Positions 36,960 through 46,070 of a stretch of 64,000 bases of DNA are shown piece by piece. The notes beneath the pieces were generated by a model. That model did not search any database and was not told where the DNA came from. It saw nothing but the letters and a program-made list of their open reading frames with translations. Position 1 is the first letter of the stretch; each line of letters starts with the position of its first letter. Source of the stretch: Lysinibacillus fusiformis (GTDB taxonomy: Bacteria; Bacillota; Bacilli; Bacillales_A; Planococcaceae); the NCBI RefSeq assembly GCF_003049525.1, contig NZ_PYWL01000003.1, positions 310,001-374,000 of the forward strand, in the 5' to 3' direction. The translations under genes were made by a program, and so were the position numbers.

Positions 36960-38345
36960 ATGACAGTTGAGCTTAGAAAGTATGCCATGAAAGTATTACA
37001 GGGAGATATGATGACCCCTATTTCTGTCTATCAATCATTGAGAGGGCAGCATAAAATGTTGTTCGAATCGTCAGCCAAGCATGAGGAAAGTGGACGTTAC
37101 TCCTTTATTGCAGTGGATCCAGTGGCTGAATTAAAAGGAAATAATGATGCGTATACCTTTCTTAAAGGGGAGGAAAAGGAAAAATCGAATGGGAATGTGC
37201 TCGATTATTTAAAGCAAGTGATGCCATTCCATGAAGAAACTTATCCATTCCACTTTTTTGGAGGCGCCATTGGTTTCTTTGGATATGAAACAGCTTTTTA
37301 TACAGAAGAAATAGGAGAATATTTACAGGATGAATTAGCCATGCCGGATGTTCATGTTTTGTTCTATGATACATTTATTGTATTTGATCATGTGACACAG
37401 GAACTTACATTGGCTTCAATAGATTTATTTAAAGAAGGGCGTTCCTTAGAGGAAATGGAAGAGGCTATTTCAACGATGGAGCGGCAGCTTTATATGGGGA
37501 CAACATTTGATGCCATGAAGGTAGATAGTCTTGATTTTAAGCCAATGATATCAAAGGAGCAATTTGTCACATTAGTGGAGCGTGCAAAGCAGCATATATT
37601 AAAAGGGGATATTTTCCAAATTGTGCTATCACAGCGCTTCTCAGCCTCGTTTACAGGCTCACCTTTTGCGCTATATCGGCAATTACGCACATCCAATCCC
37701 TCTCCATATATGTTCTACATGGATTATGGATCCTATATTATTTTAGGAACATCACCAGAAAGCCTTGTAAAGGTTAAAAATCGGCAGGTGACGACAAATC
37801 CAATCGCAGGCACCAAGCCTCGTGGTGAGACAATGGAGCAGGATGAAGCCATTGCAAATGCCCTATTGGAGGATGAAAAAGAAGTGGCGGAACATCGTAT
37901 GCTAGTGGATTTAGGCCGCAATGATCTTGGCCGAATTGCAAAAGTGGGTTCTGTAAAGCTGAAGAAATTCATGAATATTGAACGCTATAAATATGTCATG
38001 CATATTGTGTCTGAGGTAGTAGCGGACCTACGAGATGATCTCCATGTTTTGGATGTCCTTCGTGCTTGTTTACCTGCGGGTACAGTGTCAGGAGCACCAA
38101 AGATTCGTGCGATGCAGCTTATAAATGGATTAGAGCCTGTAAAGCGTGGCGTCTATGCGGGAGCTGTTGGTTATATATCTACGACAGGCGATATGGATTT
38201 AGCCCTTGCTATTCGTACCATGATCATCAAAGATGAGAAAGCTCATGTACAGGCAGGAGCGGGTATTGTTCACGATTCGGTCCCATTATCTGAATATGAA
38301 GAAACACTTAATAAAGCTCGAGCACTATTGGAGGTAAAAAAATGA
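36960..38345 (+). CDS. trpE: Anthranilate synthase component I
   Basis: 461 residues of the chorismate-utilising family: an N-terminal domain with the feedback-site LFESSAKHEESGRYSFI and a C-terminal catalytic domain with IFQIVLSQRF, NPIAGTKPRG and the LPAGTVSGAPK segment. The LxES-type motif and the Trp T-box favour TrpE over PabB. It makes anthranilate from chorismate using ammonia from TrpG. It overlaps trpG by four bases (ATGA). Confidence 0.92.
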   Translation: MTVELRKYAMKVLQGDMMTPISVYQSLRGQHKMLFESSAKHEESGRYSFIAVDPVAELKGNNDAYTFLKGEEKEKSNGNVLDYLKQVMPFHEETYPFHFFGGAIGFFGYETAFYTEEIGEYLQDELAMPDVHVLFYDTFIVFDHVTQELTLASIDLFKEGRSLEEMEEAISTMERQLYMGTTFDAMKVDSLDFKPMISKEQFVTLVERAKQHILKGDIFQIVLSQRFSASFTGSPFALYRQLRTSNPSPYMFYMDYGSYIILGTSPESLVKVKNRQVTTNPIAGTKPRGETMEQDEAIANALLEDEKEVAEHRMLVDLGRNDLGRIAKVGSVKLKKFMNIERYKYVMHIVSEVVADLRDDLHVLDVLRACLPAGTVSGAPKIRAMQLINGLEPVKRGVYAGAVGYISTTGDMDLALAIRTMIIKDEKAHVQAGAGIVHDSVPLSEYEETLNKARALLEVKK

Positions 38346-38914
38346 TTTTAATAATTGATAATTATGATTCTTTTACCTACAATCTATTTCAACAAATAAG
38401 TATGCTTGGGAAAAACGTTAAAGTCGTGAGGAATGATGCAATTACAATAGAAGAAATTCAAAAAATGTCACCAGAAGCTATTGTTTTATCTCCCGGTCCA
38501 GGAACACCAGCCGAAGCAGGTATCACGGTTAATGTGATCGAGGAGCTATATCAAAAATTTCCTATATTAGGAATTTGTCTTGGACATCAATCCATTGGGT
38601 TCGCATTTGGAGCAAACATCGTGCAGGCTCAAACGATCATGCATGGCAAGCTGTCACCTCTACAATATGAACAAACAGGTTTATTTGCACAATTAGATGG
38701 AGATATTCAAGTAATGCGCTATCATTCTCTAGTTATTGAAGAACCTTCATTACACAGTGATTTTAACATTATCGCAACAGCGAGTGATGACGGAGAGATT
38801 ATGGCTATCCAACACAAAAAATATCCTCTTTACGGTCTGCAATTTCATCCTGAATCAATCGGCACGAAAGAAGGAAGTAGGATGATGCAAGCCTTCTTTG
38901 AAAGTATTGCTTAA
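38342..38914 (+). CDS. trpG: Anthranilate synthase component II, glutamine amidotransferase
   Basis: 190 residues, class I amidotransferase with Cys79 in GICLGHQ and His168/Glu170 in FHPESIG. It supplies ammonia to TrpE; in Bacillaceae the same subunit often also serves PabB, so PabA is an equally valid name. It is translationally coupled to trpE. No trpDCFBA follows, since a terminator and minus-strand genes come next; the rest of the pathway is elsewhere. Confidence 0.93.
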   Translation: MILIIDNYDSFTYNLFQQISMLGKNVKVVRNDAITIEEIQKMSPEAIVLSPGPGTPAEAGITVNVIEELYQKFPILGICLGHQSIGFAFGANIVQAQTIMHGKLSPLQYEQTGLFAQLDGDIQVMRYHSLVIEEPSLHSDFNIIATASDDGEIMAIQHKKYPLYGLQFHPESIGTKEGSRMMQAFFESIA

Positions 38915-38918
38915 ATAA

Positions 38919-38965
38919 AAAGGCTGTCGCCTCCTTAATTTGGATGTGGCGACAGCTTTTCTTTA
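38919..38965. terminator. Bidirectional terminator between convergent operons
   Basis: AAAGGCTGTCGCC pairs with GGCGACAGCTTTT; T-runs occur on both sides. Confidence 0.88.
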
Positions 38966-39439
38966 TTGCTTTTTACCTGTAATTAACTTCGCAATTTCCT
39001 CTAAAGACATGGAGGAATTGACTTCGTAGGACCCAATTTGCAAGCTTCGTGCATATTTTGCGTTTGCGAGTAGTAACTCCATTTCTACGCTGTTAGAAAT
39101 AATGCCACCATCCTCTAGCTTTTGGGCCACAATATACGGTGTAATCCCACTATATATTTGCAATGTCATTGTTGTATCATCCGCATTGGTATCTTCTTTA
39201 ACAGACGGTTCTGAAGAATCAGCAGTAGTAGTTTCTTCAGTAGTATGTACTTGTTTTTTTAACGCAGCAATTTCTTGATTAGCCTGATTGAGCTTATTTT
39301 GCAATTCTTCAACCTGCTGCTGATTGGAAGAATCTTTTTCAGGGAGCCCAATGTTCACATCGAAGCGGCTTGCAAGAGCAAGTATGGCACCGACTAGGAA
39401 AATGGCTACGCCAAATGAGCGGATGGAAGACTTGTTCAT
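38963..39439 (-). CDS. Short MltG/YceG-like membrane protein lacking the catalytic part
   Basis: 158 residues: a membrane anchor (about 8-25), a coiled coil (about 38-65), an acidic Thr/Ser linker, and a terminal domain (about 92-157). The terminal domain reads LQIYSGITPYIVAQKLEDGG through IGSYEV and SLEEIAKLITGK. That is the LysM-like entry domain of the MltG/YceG lytic transglycosylases, but the downstream catalytic Glu region is absent. It probably binds peptidoglycan without cutting it. It starts 4 bases after the preceding minus-strand gene, with which it forms a pair. Confidence 0.7.
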   Translation of the reverse strand: MNKSSIRSFGVAIFLVGAILALASRFDVNIGLPEKDSSNQQQVEELQNKLNQANQEIAALKKQVHTTEETTTADSSEPSVKEDTNADDTTMTLQIYSGITPYIVAQKLEDGGIISNSVEMELLLANAKYARSLQIGSYEVNSSMSLEEIAKLITGKKQ

Positions 39440-39442
39440 AAA

Positions 39443-39895
39443 TTAACGACCCCCATTTGCAATCACTTGACGAACTTGTTCTTCTGTTAAATTTGAACGG
39501 ATACTAATATCTCCTACAGAAAGTCCTTGTTTATTCAATTCCAGCACCTGACTTACGATAATTTGATGAATCGGCTTTGCTTGTGATGGATTAGGCGTTA
39601 CTTTTGAAGCTTGTGCGGCTTGTTGGACAGCTTGCATAACTTGTTGAACTTTAGGATTTTGTATGCTAGGACTAGGTGTTGATTTTGATTTTACTTGAAA
39701 CTCTGGTTCTAATAGTAGCTCTTCCTCTACAATTTTTAAACGGCGCTTTAAATTATTCGTTTCTTGGAATATGGAGATAGATAATTCTTCGACATCCTTC
39801 TCGACTTTTTTCGAGCTATTTTTGAAAAAGAACGATACTATAATCAAAAGAATCCCGAAACTCATTAGTATGATGGATAAATCCAATAGCTTCAC
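39443..39895 (-). CDS. SwrB/DUF6115-like membrane protein
   Basis: 150 residues: one N-terminal membrane helix (about 5-24), a coiled coil (about 30-62), a Pro/Gln/Ala-rich linker and a C-terminal helix-turn-helix-like module (SVGDISIRSNLTEEQVRQVI). This layout resembles SwrB and DUF6115 proteins of Bacillus. There are no motility genes around. It is the first gene of the pair with the MltG-like protein. Confidence 0.6.
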   Translation of the reverse strand: MKLLDLSIILMSFGILLIIVSFFFKNSSKKVEKDVEELSISIFQETNNLKRRLKIVEEELLLEPEFQVKSKSTPSPSIQNPKVQQVMQAVQQAAQASKVTPNPSQAKPIHQIIVSQVLELNKQGLSVGDISIRSNLTEEQVRQVIANGGR

Positions 39896-40044
39896 CTCGT
39901 GTAGTATGTAATTATAAGATATTTTACCATATGCAAACTTAATATGAAATGAAGGTAGATTTTTTTTCAGTTTGTGTTATAATAGGTTAGTCGTATAAAT
40001 CATGCTCAAATTTAAATTCTTGATATAGAGTGGGAGGGTTAATG

Positions 40045-40194
40045 ATGCGCGTAAACATTACTTTAGCTTGCACAGATTGCGGCGAACGTAACTACATTTC
40101 TAAAAAGAACAAGCGTAACAATCCAGAGCGTCTTGAACTTAAAAAATATTGCTCTCGCGAGAAGAAATACACTCTTCACCGTGAAACTAAGTAA
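40045..40194 (+). CDS. rpmG: 50S ribosomal protein L33
   Basis: 49 residues. The sequence [19 protein letters not shown] then [17 protein letters not shown] is typical L33. The first zinc-ribbon pair is present (CTDC), but only one Cys remains of the second (KYCSREKK), so zinc binding is probably lost or weakened. I prefer ATG 40045 (7 nt after GGAGG) over the adjacent ATG 40042. The position before the formyl-THF ligase gene matches rpmGA-yqgN in B. subtilis. Confidence 0.95.
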   Translation: MRVNITLACTDCGERNYISKKNKRNNPERLELKKYCSREKKYTLHRETK

Positions 40195-40204
40195 TCGCTC
40201 ATTA

Positions 40205-40235
40205 AGCCAAAACCACAAGTGGTTTTGGCTTTCTA
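40205..40235 (+). terminator. Terminator after rpmG
   Basis: AGCCAAAACCAC (40205-40216) pairs perfectly with GTGGTTTTGGCT (40219-40230); the tail is TTCTACATTTT, so termination may be partial. Confidence 0.65.
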
Positions 40236-40280
40236 CATTTTATGAATGATTGAAGTTTTACTATATAGGAGGTAGCCTGC

Positions 40281-40874
40281 ATGGATAAAACAACATTACG
40301 GAACAAGGTACGAGAAACACTTGCGATAATGAATGATGAAGTTTATCGCAGACAATCTAAAGCTGTAGTGCAAAGAGTGCTACAGGAACCATATATAATA
40401 GAAGCAAATACGATCGGCATTACCATTTCAAATCAGCCAGAAGTCGACACCATTCTTTTAATTGAAGAACTATGGCAGCTTGGGAAAAAGGTCGCTGTGC
40501 CAAAGTGCCACCCCAAAACAAGAGAAATGACATTTTACGCCATTGAATCATTTGCTCAGCTCGAAACAGTATATATGCATTTGCGTGAGCCTATTCCTGA
40601 ACGATGTGAGTTAGTTGACGCAAATGAGATGGATATCATCTTAGTACCAGGGGTTGTTTTTGATCGGTTAGGCTATCGAATAGGGTATGGCGGTGGTTAT
40701 TATGATCGCTATGTATTAAACTATAAAAAGGGTAAATTGATGTCATTACTTTTTGACGAGCAGATCGTTAATCGTGTTCCTACTGAAGAACATGATTGCC
40801 CTGTAGACATCATAGTGACACCGACAGAACGTATTGACTGTCTAGCACATCGAGGAGCGAACGAAAATGGATAA
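40281..40874 (+). CDS. yqgN: 5-formyltetrahydrofolate cyclo-ligase
   Basis: 197 residues. The ATP/folate-binding segment GYRIGYGGGYYDRY, the VPKCHP and DIILVPGVVFD segments and the overall length fit the family. It uses ATP to convert 5-formyl-THF to 5,10-methenyl-THF in the cytosol. TAGGAGGTAGCCTGC precedes the ATG. It overlaps yqgQ by eight bases. Confidence 0.93.
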   Translation: MDKTTLRNKVRETLAIMNDEVYRRQSKAVVQRVLQEPYIIEANTIGITISNQPEVDTILLIEELWQLGKKVAVPKCHPKTREMTFYAIESFAQLETVYMHLREPIPERCELVDANEMDIILVPGVVFDRLGYRIGYGGGYYDRYVLNYKKGKLMSLLFDEQIVNRVPTEEHDCPVDIIVTPTERIDCLAHRGANENG

Positions 40875-41076
40875 AATGTTAGATATTTATGAACTCTTGA
40901 AAACGTATGGTACTTTTATTTATACACGGGACCCTATTGGTGATTTGATGTTAATGGAGGATGAAATAAAAGAGCTCTATAAAGCGAATGTACTAGACAT
41001 AAAAGATTACCAAATGGCATTATTACTAATTCGACAAGAAACAACAAGACTTCGTATAGAAGAGAATAAAAAGTAA
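40867..41076 (+). CDS. yqgQ: YqgQ-family small protein
   Basis: 69 residues, helical. The motif YELLKTYGTFIYTRDPIGDL is diagnostic of the YqgQ (DUF910) family, whose role is unknown. In B. subtilis yqgQ is followed by glcK, and the rhomboid gene yqgP lies before it; both are absent here. It is translationally coupled to yqgN. Confidence 0.9.
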   Translation: MDKMLDIYELLKTYGTFIYTRDPIGDLMLMEDEIKELYKANVLDIKDYQMALLLIRQETTRLRIEENKK

Positions 41077-41137
41077 TGTTTGAAATATAATGTAATGGGG
41101 TATTGTAAAATTAATGTAACATGTATGTAATATTCTT

Positions 41138-41165
41138 AAAAACAGTGGATTTCCGCTGTTTTTAT
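41138..41165 (+). terminator. Terminator after yqgQ
   Basis: AAAAACAG-TGG pairs with CCG-CTGTTTTT around an ATTT loop. The 190 bases that follow are very AT-rich and hold the promoter region of the LTA-synthase gene; I see no other gene in them. Confidence 0.75.
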
Positions 41166-41355
41166 GTTTTTACGAAACTTTTTACAATGTAAAACGTATA
41201 TATAGATATCTGGTGCATATACGAGCGATGAGAGTAAAATTTCCAAAAGATATGTGTTGATTATCTGTAAAAAATGGATTAAGATATATTTTGTTTCCGT
41301 AACAAAATGTAAAAAATTATTATTTTTTTGTAAGGAAGTAGGGAGGATGTTAGGA

Positions 41356-43251
41356 ATGAGATCAATAAAGTGGCCTAAACATTCATTTATGATACTAGCA
41401 ATTATAGCAACTTGGATCAAAACGGTCATTGTTTACCACACGAGCTTTGAGATGAAAATTGAAAATGCAATGCAACAATTTATTTTGTTTATTAACCCAT
41501 TAAGTTTCTTGCTATTTACGTATGGTTTAGCACTTTTCTTTAAATCACCAAAGGCTAGAAATCGTTATTTAATTACAGTCAGCATTATTTTATCAATAGT
41601 CCTTTATGGAAATGTAGCGTTCTATCGTTTCTATAATGACTTTATTACACTACCTGTATTATTCCAAACAAGTAACTTTAGTGACTTAGGAACTTCTGTA
41701 GCTGCCATAATAGAGCCATGGGATGTATTGTATTTTGTTGATGTACTTATTTTAATCTTAGCGAATAAATTTATACCAAAAATGAAAAATTCGTTTAAAG
41801 TTAATGTGGAATTCCGCCGTGCATTTTTTGTGCTGGCAATCGCTATGTCATTCTTAAACTTAGGTTTAGCTGAAACAGAGCGTCCACAATTATTAACACG
41901 TAGTTTTGACCGCGAATTACTTGTAAAAAACATTGGTACGTACAATTACCATTTGTATGATATTTATATTCAAACAAAATCCTCTGCCCAACGTGCGTTA
42001 GCGGACGGTAGTGAATTAGTTGAAGTAAACAACTATGTTCGCTCTAATCAGGCAGCAGTCAACCCAGAAATGTTTGGGAAATATAAAGGCCGCAACTTAA
42101 TTGTTGTGTCTATGGAGTCTTTACAAAACTTTGTCATTAACAATGACATGAATGGTCATGAAGTTACGCCATTCTTAAACTCTTTAACAAAAGATAAAGA
42201 TACGTATTATTTCAGTAACTTCTATCACCAAACAGGTCTAGGAAAAACATCTGACTCTGAGTTTATCGTAGAAAATTCACTATTTGGTTTAGGACGTGGA
42301 GCAGTATTCTTCACACATGGTGGAAATACGTATAACTCAATGGCAGAGCGCCTTGGGGAAAATGGATACTTTACAAATGTCATGCACCCGAATAATAAAT
42401 CATTCTGGAACCGTGACATTATGTATCAATCTTTAAAAATCAATAAGTTCTATGATATCGATTCTTATACAGTAGAAGAAGGGCAAGCTGTGAACTGGGG
42501 AATGAAAGATACGCCATTCTTAGAGCAATCTGCAGCATTAATGAAAGATATGCCACAACCATTCTACTCAAGACTTATTACGTTAACGAATCACTATCCA
42601 TTTACATTGGATCCGGAAGATATTATGATTCCTGAATATGATTCAAACTCAGGTACATTAAATCGTTACTTCCAAACAGTACGCTATATGGATGAAGCTT
42701 TAAAAGATTTCTTCCAACAACTGAAAGATCAAGGTGTTTATGATAATTCTATTATCGTTATGTATGGTGACCACTACGGTATTTCAGAAAACCATAATAA
42801 AGCGATGGCACAGTATTTAGGAAAAGAACAAATTACACCATTTGATAATGCATTGCTACAGGAAGTACCTTTATTCATCCATATCCCAGGATCTGACGAT
42901 GGTAAAGAGATGACTGAAATGGCAGGACAAATGGATTTACGTCCAACAATTTTACACCTACTTGGCATTGAAACGTCAAAAGATATGCAAATGGGTGCGG
43001 ATTTATTCTCTCCAGAACATGAAAACTTTGTAGTGTTCCGTGACGGACGCTTTATCACAGATAAATATGTGTATGCGGGAGAGGCTTGCTATGATAAATC
43101 AACTGGCGAAGAAATAGATGGGGAGCCATGTCAGCCATACGCTGATCGTGCAACAATGGAGCTCGAAAATTCTGACGCCATCATCAATGGAGACCTTCTT
43201 CGTTTCTATGATGAAAAGACAGGTAATTTAAAACAAGAATCCGTTAAGTAA
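41356..43251 (+). CDS. Lipoteichoic acid synthase family enzyme (LtaS/YqgS type)
   Basis: About 631 residues: five N-terminal membrane helices (to about 185), then an extracellular sulfatase-like domain. The Mn site is built from SMESLQNF, the catalytic Thr in HQTGLGKTSDSEF, and MYGDHYGISENHN. It transfers glycerol phosphate from phosphatidylglycerol to polymer or primer. Which of the paralogues (main LtaS, YqgS, YfnI or primase YvgJ) it corresponds to is suggested only by position, which matches yqgS. ATG 41356 is 9 nt after GGAGG. Confidence 0.9.
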   Translation: MRSIKWPKHSFMILAIIATWIKTVIVYHTSFEMKIENAMQQFILFINPLSFLLFTYGLALFFKSPKARNRYLITVSIILSIVLYGNVAFYRFYNDFITLPVLFQTSNFSDLGTSVAAIIEPWDVLYFVDVLILILANKFIPKMKNSFKVNVEFRRAFFVLAIAMSFLNLGLAETERPQLLTRSFDRELLVKNIGTYNYHLYDIYIQTKSSAQRALADGSELVEVNNYVRSNQAAVNPEMFGKYKGRNLIVVSMESLQNFVINNDMNGHEVTPFLNSLTKDKDTYYFSNFYHQTGLGKTSDSEFIVENSLFGLGRGAVFFTHGGNTYNSMAERLGENGYFTNVMHPNNKSFWNRDIMYQSLKINKFYDIDSYTVEEGQAVNWGMKDTPFLEQSAALMKDMPQPFYSRLITLTNHYPFTLDPEDIMIPEYDSNSGTLNRYFQTVRYMDEALKDFFQQLKDQGVYDNSIIVMYGDHYGISENHNKAMAQYLGKEQITPFDNALLQEVPLFIHIPGSDDGKEMTEMAGQMDLRPTILHLLGIETSKDMQMGADLFSPEHENFVVFRDGRFITDKYVYAGEACYDKSTGEEIDGEPCQPYADRATMELENSDAIINGDLLRFYDEKTGNLKQESVK

Positions 43252-43253
43252 AC

Positions 43254-43285
43254 AAAGAGAGATCTCGCCATGAGATCTCTCTTTT
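43254..43285 (+). terminator. Terminator of the LTA-synthase gene
   Basis: AAAGAGAGATCTC pairs with GAGATCTCTCTTT around GCCAT. Confidence 0.88.
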
Positions 43286-43383
43286 ACTTTGAGCAATTGA
43301 CAAATTTGTTGAAGTGATTATAATTAGTGTAAATATCTGCATAACGAAGATTTGTTTTTCACATTTCGGAGTATAAGAGTTAA

Positions 43384-43647
43384 AGGCATGGAAAAGAACA
43401 AGTAACTTTAATAAAAACTGACAGAGAGTAGCCGGTCGTTGAGAGGCGCAAGGGATATTAAAGTGAATACATCTTGGAGCTGCGTACCGAAATTTTAGTA
43501 GGCTACGACGGGTTTGCATCCGTAATCATTGCAATAGTATTGCTGCGGCTGTACTAATGGAGGAGTGCTATTTGAGTAGCTCTCGAAAAAAGGTGGTACC
43601 ACGTTCATTAACGTCCTTAGGATTTATTCCTAAGGGCGTTTTTTTTG
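43384..43647 (+). ncRNA. T-box leader with Tyr (UAC) specifier
   Basis: The specifier loop GTGAA-TAC-ATCTTGGAGC places UAC at 43468-43470. The T-box AGGTGGTACCACG is at 43591-43603. The terminator is ACGTCCTTAGG paired with CCTAAGGGCGT, then eight T (43610-43647). The context around the specifier is the same as in the Trp T-box of this window. It raises tyrS expression when tRNA-Tyr is uncharged. Confidence 0.94.
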
Positions 43648-43748
43648 CATCTGAACGTCTAGTGCCAAATTGGGCGACAGTAATCCTGTCAAGAACTCTT
43701 ATAGATCTTGCAATATTAACTTTTTAATATTACAAGGAGATGTTTTGT

Positions 43749-44963
43749 ATGTTTTTAACACCAAAGGAGCAGTTAGCCATTATTAAAAAGGGGACTGACA
43801 AAATTGTTGATGAACCCGAGCTACTAAAAAAATTGGAGCACTCATTTCAAGAGCAAAAGCCCTTAACGATTAAATTGGGGCTCGATCCATCTGCACCAGA
43901 TATTCATTTAGGCCATGCAGTCGTATTGCGAAAAATTAAACAGCTGCAGGACCTAGGGCATCATGCAGTCATTGTCATTGGTGATTTTACGGGCCGTATT
44001 GGCGATCCTACCGGGAAATCTAAGGGACGTGTAGCGTTAAGTGATGAATTGGTGAAGGAAAATGCCAAAACGTATTGTGAGCAAATTTTTAAAGTGTTGG
44101 ACGAGGAAAAAATGACTGTTCGTTTCAATAGTGAATGGTTAGCAAAATTAACGTTTGAAGAAGTCATCCAGCTGGCTGCTACTACATCTGTTGCCCGTAT
44201 TTTGGAGCGTGAAGACTTCCAAAAGCGGTACCATCACCAAATACCAATTGGCCTACATGAATTTTTCTACCCTCTCATGCAGGCGTATGATTCTGTAGAA
44301 TTAAAGGCTGATATTGAATTAGGGGGAACCGATCAAACGTTTAATATTCTCATGGGACGCACCTTACAAAGGCATAGAGGGCTAGAAAAACAAATTGCTA
44401 TTTTTATGCCATTACTTGAAGGATTAGATGGTATTGAAAAAATGAGTAAAAGCTTGGGGAATTATATTGGTGTCCATGAAGCGCCTGAAGTTATGTTTAA
44501 AAAAATTATGGAACTACCAGATTCGCTCATTATCAAATATTTTGAATTAGCGACAGATGAGCATCCACTTCAAGTGCAAGCCGTTCAAGAAAGGCTACAA
44601 AACGGAGAGAACCCACGTGATATAAAACTACAATTAGCAGAAATAGTGACAGCTTTATATCATGGTCATGCAGCTACGATGGATGCAAAATCTTATTTTG
44701 AAGCTGCTTTCCAGAAGAAGATGATTCCTGCTAACATTCCTGTATTGCTACTTGAAATTGATAAAGAAAGAATAGAGGATATCATTCCACAATTAATTTC
44801 TATCCAATTTATTCAAAGTAAAAGTGATTTTATAAGGCTCATTAAACAAAATGGGGTTTCATTAAATGGAGAAAAAATTGCTGTGGATGATCTATCTCAA
44901 GTATTAATGAATGAGGATGTCCTGCAAATTGGTAAGAAGAGATTTCTAAAATTGAATAAGTAA
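43749..44963 (+). CDS. tyrS: Tyrosyl-tRNA synthetase
   Basis: 404 residues. Class I signatures HLGH (in APDIHLGHAVVL) and KMSKS are present, with the tyrosine-binding GGTDQTFN and a C-terminal S4 RNA-binding domain. The sequence type is closer to the TyrZ form of B. subtilis than to its main TyrS (judged from the N-terminus). ATG 43749 is 9 nt after AGGAG; the ATG at 43740 is too close. Regulation is by the T-box upstream. Confidence 0.95.
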   Translation: MFLTPKEQLAIIKKGTDKIVDEPELLKKLEHSFQEQKPLTIKLGLDPSAPDIHLGHAVVLRKIKQLQDLGHHAVIVIGDFTGRIGDPTGKSKGRVALSDELVKENAKTYCEQIFKVLDEEKMTVRFNSEWLAKLTFEEVIQLAATTSVARILEREDFQKRYHHQIPIGLHEFFYPLMQAYDSVELKADIELGGTDQTFNILMGRTLQRHRGLEKQIAIFMPLLEGLDGIEKMSKSLGNYIGVHEAPEVMFKKIMELPDSLIIKYFELATDEHPLQVQAVQERLQNGENPRDIKLQLAEIVTALYHGHAATMDAKSYFEAAFQKKMIPANIPVLLLEIDKERIEDIIPQLISIQFIQSKSDFIRLIKQNGVSLNGEKIAVDDLSQVLMNEDVLQIGKKRFLKLNK

Positions 44964-44980
44964 AATGGGATGATGTCCAA

Positions 44981-45020
44981 GAAAAAAGAGCAATCTCACA
45001 TAGAGACTGCTCTTTTTTCT
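44981..45020. terminator. Bidirectional terminator between tyrS and the DUF2759 gene
   Basis: GAAAAAAGAGCA pairs with TGCTCTTTTTTC, with a partly paired centre. Confidence 0.85.
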
Positions 45021-45029
45021 GTCTAAATT

Positions 45030-45209
45030 TTAGTGTAATTTTGGTGGATACCCGCCATGAACGATTGTCATAATGACAAACCATCCAAAGACGACAGCAC
45101 TTAATAAGTTGAAAACAACGCTTAAAAGGTTCTTTTCTTTAATTGCTTGGAATGTACCATATACAGCAAAAATTGAAACTAGACCAAAAATAACCATTAA
45201 TAAGTTCAT
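45030..45209 (-). CDS. DUF2759-type small membrane protein (YqgW-like)
   Basis: 59 residues with two membrane helices (about 2-21 and 31-50): MNLLMVIFGLVSIFAVYG, a short QAIKEKN loop, then FNLLSAVVFGWFVIMTIVHGG. It matches the small DUF2759 proteins found next to yqgX. The ATG at 45209 follows AAAGGAGTG. The function is unknown; it is probably a structural or stress-related membrane peptide. Confidence 0.8.
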   Translation of the reverse strand: MNLLMVIFGLVSIFAVYGTFQAIKEKNLLSVVFNLLSAVVFGWFVIMTIVHGGYPPKLH

Positions 45210-45378
45210 TAAAAATAGACACTCCTTTCGACATCAGAAAATGAATGTCGTAAACAATATTCCTCCTTAATTGTAATCGTTCTACCTGTTTTTGTCGAGA
45301 ACTAATATAGTGCAAACTATGAACATTTATCGTCAAATTGTGGCAAAGCCTGTATAATAGAGAAATGAGGTGATATCT

Positions 45379-46023
45379 ATGATGAACGTACGTAGTTTTT
45401 CTCTTGGTCCAGTCCAAACGAATTGCTATATCGTATCGAATAAAGACAAAGAATGTATCGTATTTGATCCAGGTGAAGAAGCGGAGCGTCTTATTAAAAC
45501 AATCCGTAGCAATGGTTTAAAACCGTTAGCCATTTTTTTAACGCATGCACATTTTGACCATATTGGTGCAGTGGATGCCGTACGGGAAGCATTTAATGTA
45601 CCTGTATGGATTCATGAAAAAGAGGTTAGCTGGCTAGGAGATCCAGAAAAGAATGGCTCTAGTAAATATGCTGCATTACCAGACTATAGGGTAGCTGCAC
45701 CAGATCAAGACACGATCATTAAAAAAGAGCAACAATTTGAAATGAGCAACTTTGTGTTTCAAGCTGTATTTACACCAGGACATTCACCTGGTAGCATTTC
45801 CTATGTATTTGAAAATGATGGCTTTGCGATTGTGGGAGACACATTATTTGAACAAGGTGTAGGGCGGACGGATTTAATTGGTGGGTCCACCAAAATATTA
45901 TTAGCATCTATTCATGACAAATTATTAACATTACCTGAGGATACAATCATCTATCCGGGTCATGGAAATTATACAACTGTCAGTGCAGAAATGGAAACAA
46001 ACCCGTTTTTAAATGGATTTTAA
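45379..46023 (+). CDS. yqgX: MBL-fold hydrolase, YqgX-type
   Basis: 214 residues, metallo-beta-lactamase fold of the glyoxalase II group: THAHFDHIGAV (metal ligands), TPGHSPGS, GDTLF and YPGHG. YqgX relatives hydrolyse thioesters such as S-lactoyl thiols. ATG 45379 or 45382 are both possible after GAGGTG; the difference is one Met. It ends in a bidirectional terminator shared with the next gene. Confidence 0.9.
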   Translation: MMNVRSFSLGPVQTNCYIVSNKDKECIVFDPGEEAERLIKTIRSNGLKPLAIFLTHAHFDHIGAVDAVREAFNVPVWIHEKEVSWLGDPEKNGSSKYAALPDYRVAAPDQDTIIKKEQQFEMSNFVFQAVFTPGHSPGSISYVFENDGFAIVGDTLFEQGVGRTDLIGGSTKILLASIHDKLLTLPEDTIIYPGHGNYTTVSAEMETNPFLNGF

Positions 46024-46026
46024 AAT

Positions 46027-46063
46027 AAAAAAAGCGTATCTCGTTGATGAGATACGCTTTTTT
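46027..46063. terminator. Bidirectional terminator
   Basis: AAAAAAGCGTATCTC pairs with GAGATACGCTTTTTT around GTTGAT. Confidence 0.9.
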
Positions 46064-46070
46064 AGTTGTA

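Noticed and set aside
36960..38345. Aminodeoxychorismate synthase (PabB) instead of TrpE
   Set aside because: The UGG T-box and the LFES...GRYSFI feedback motif favour TrpE.
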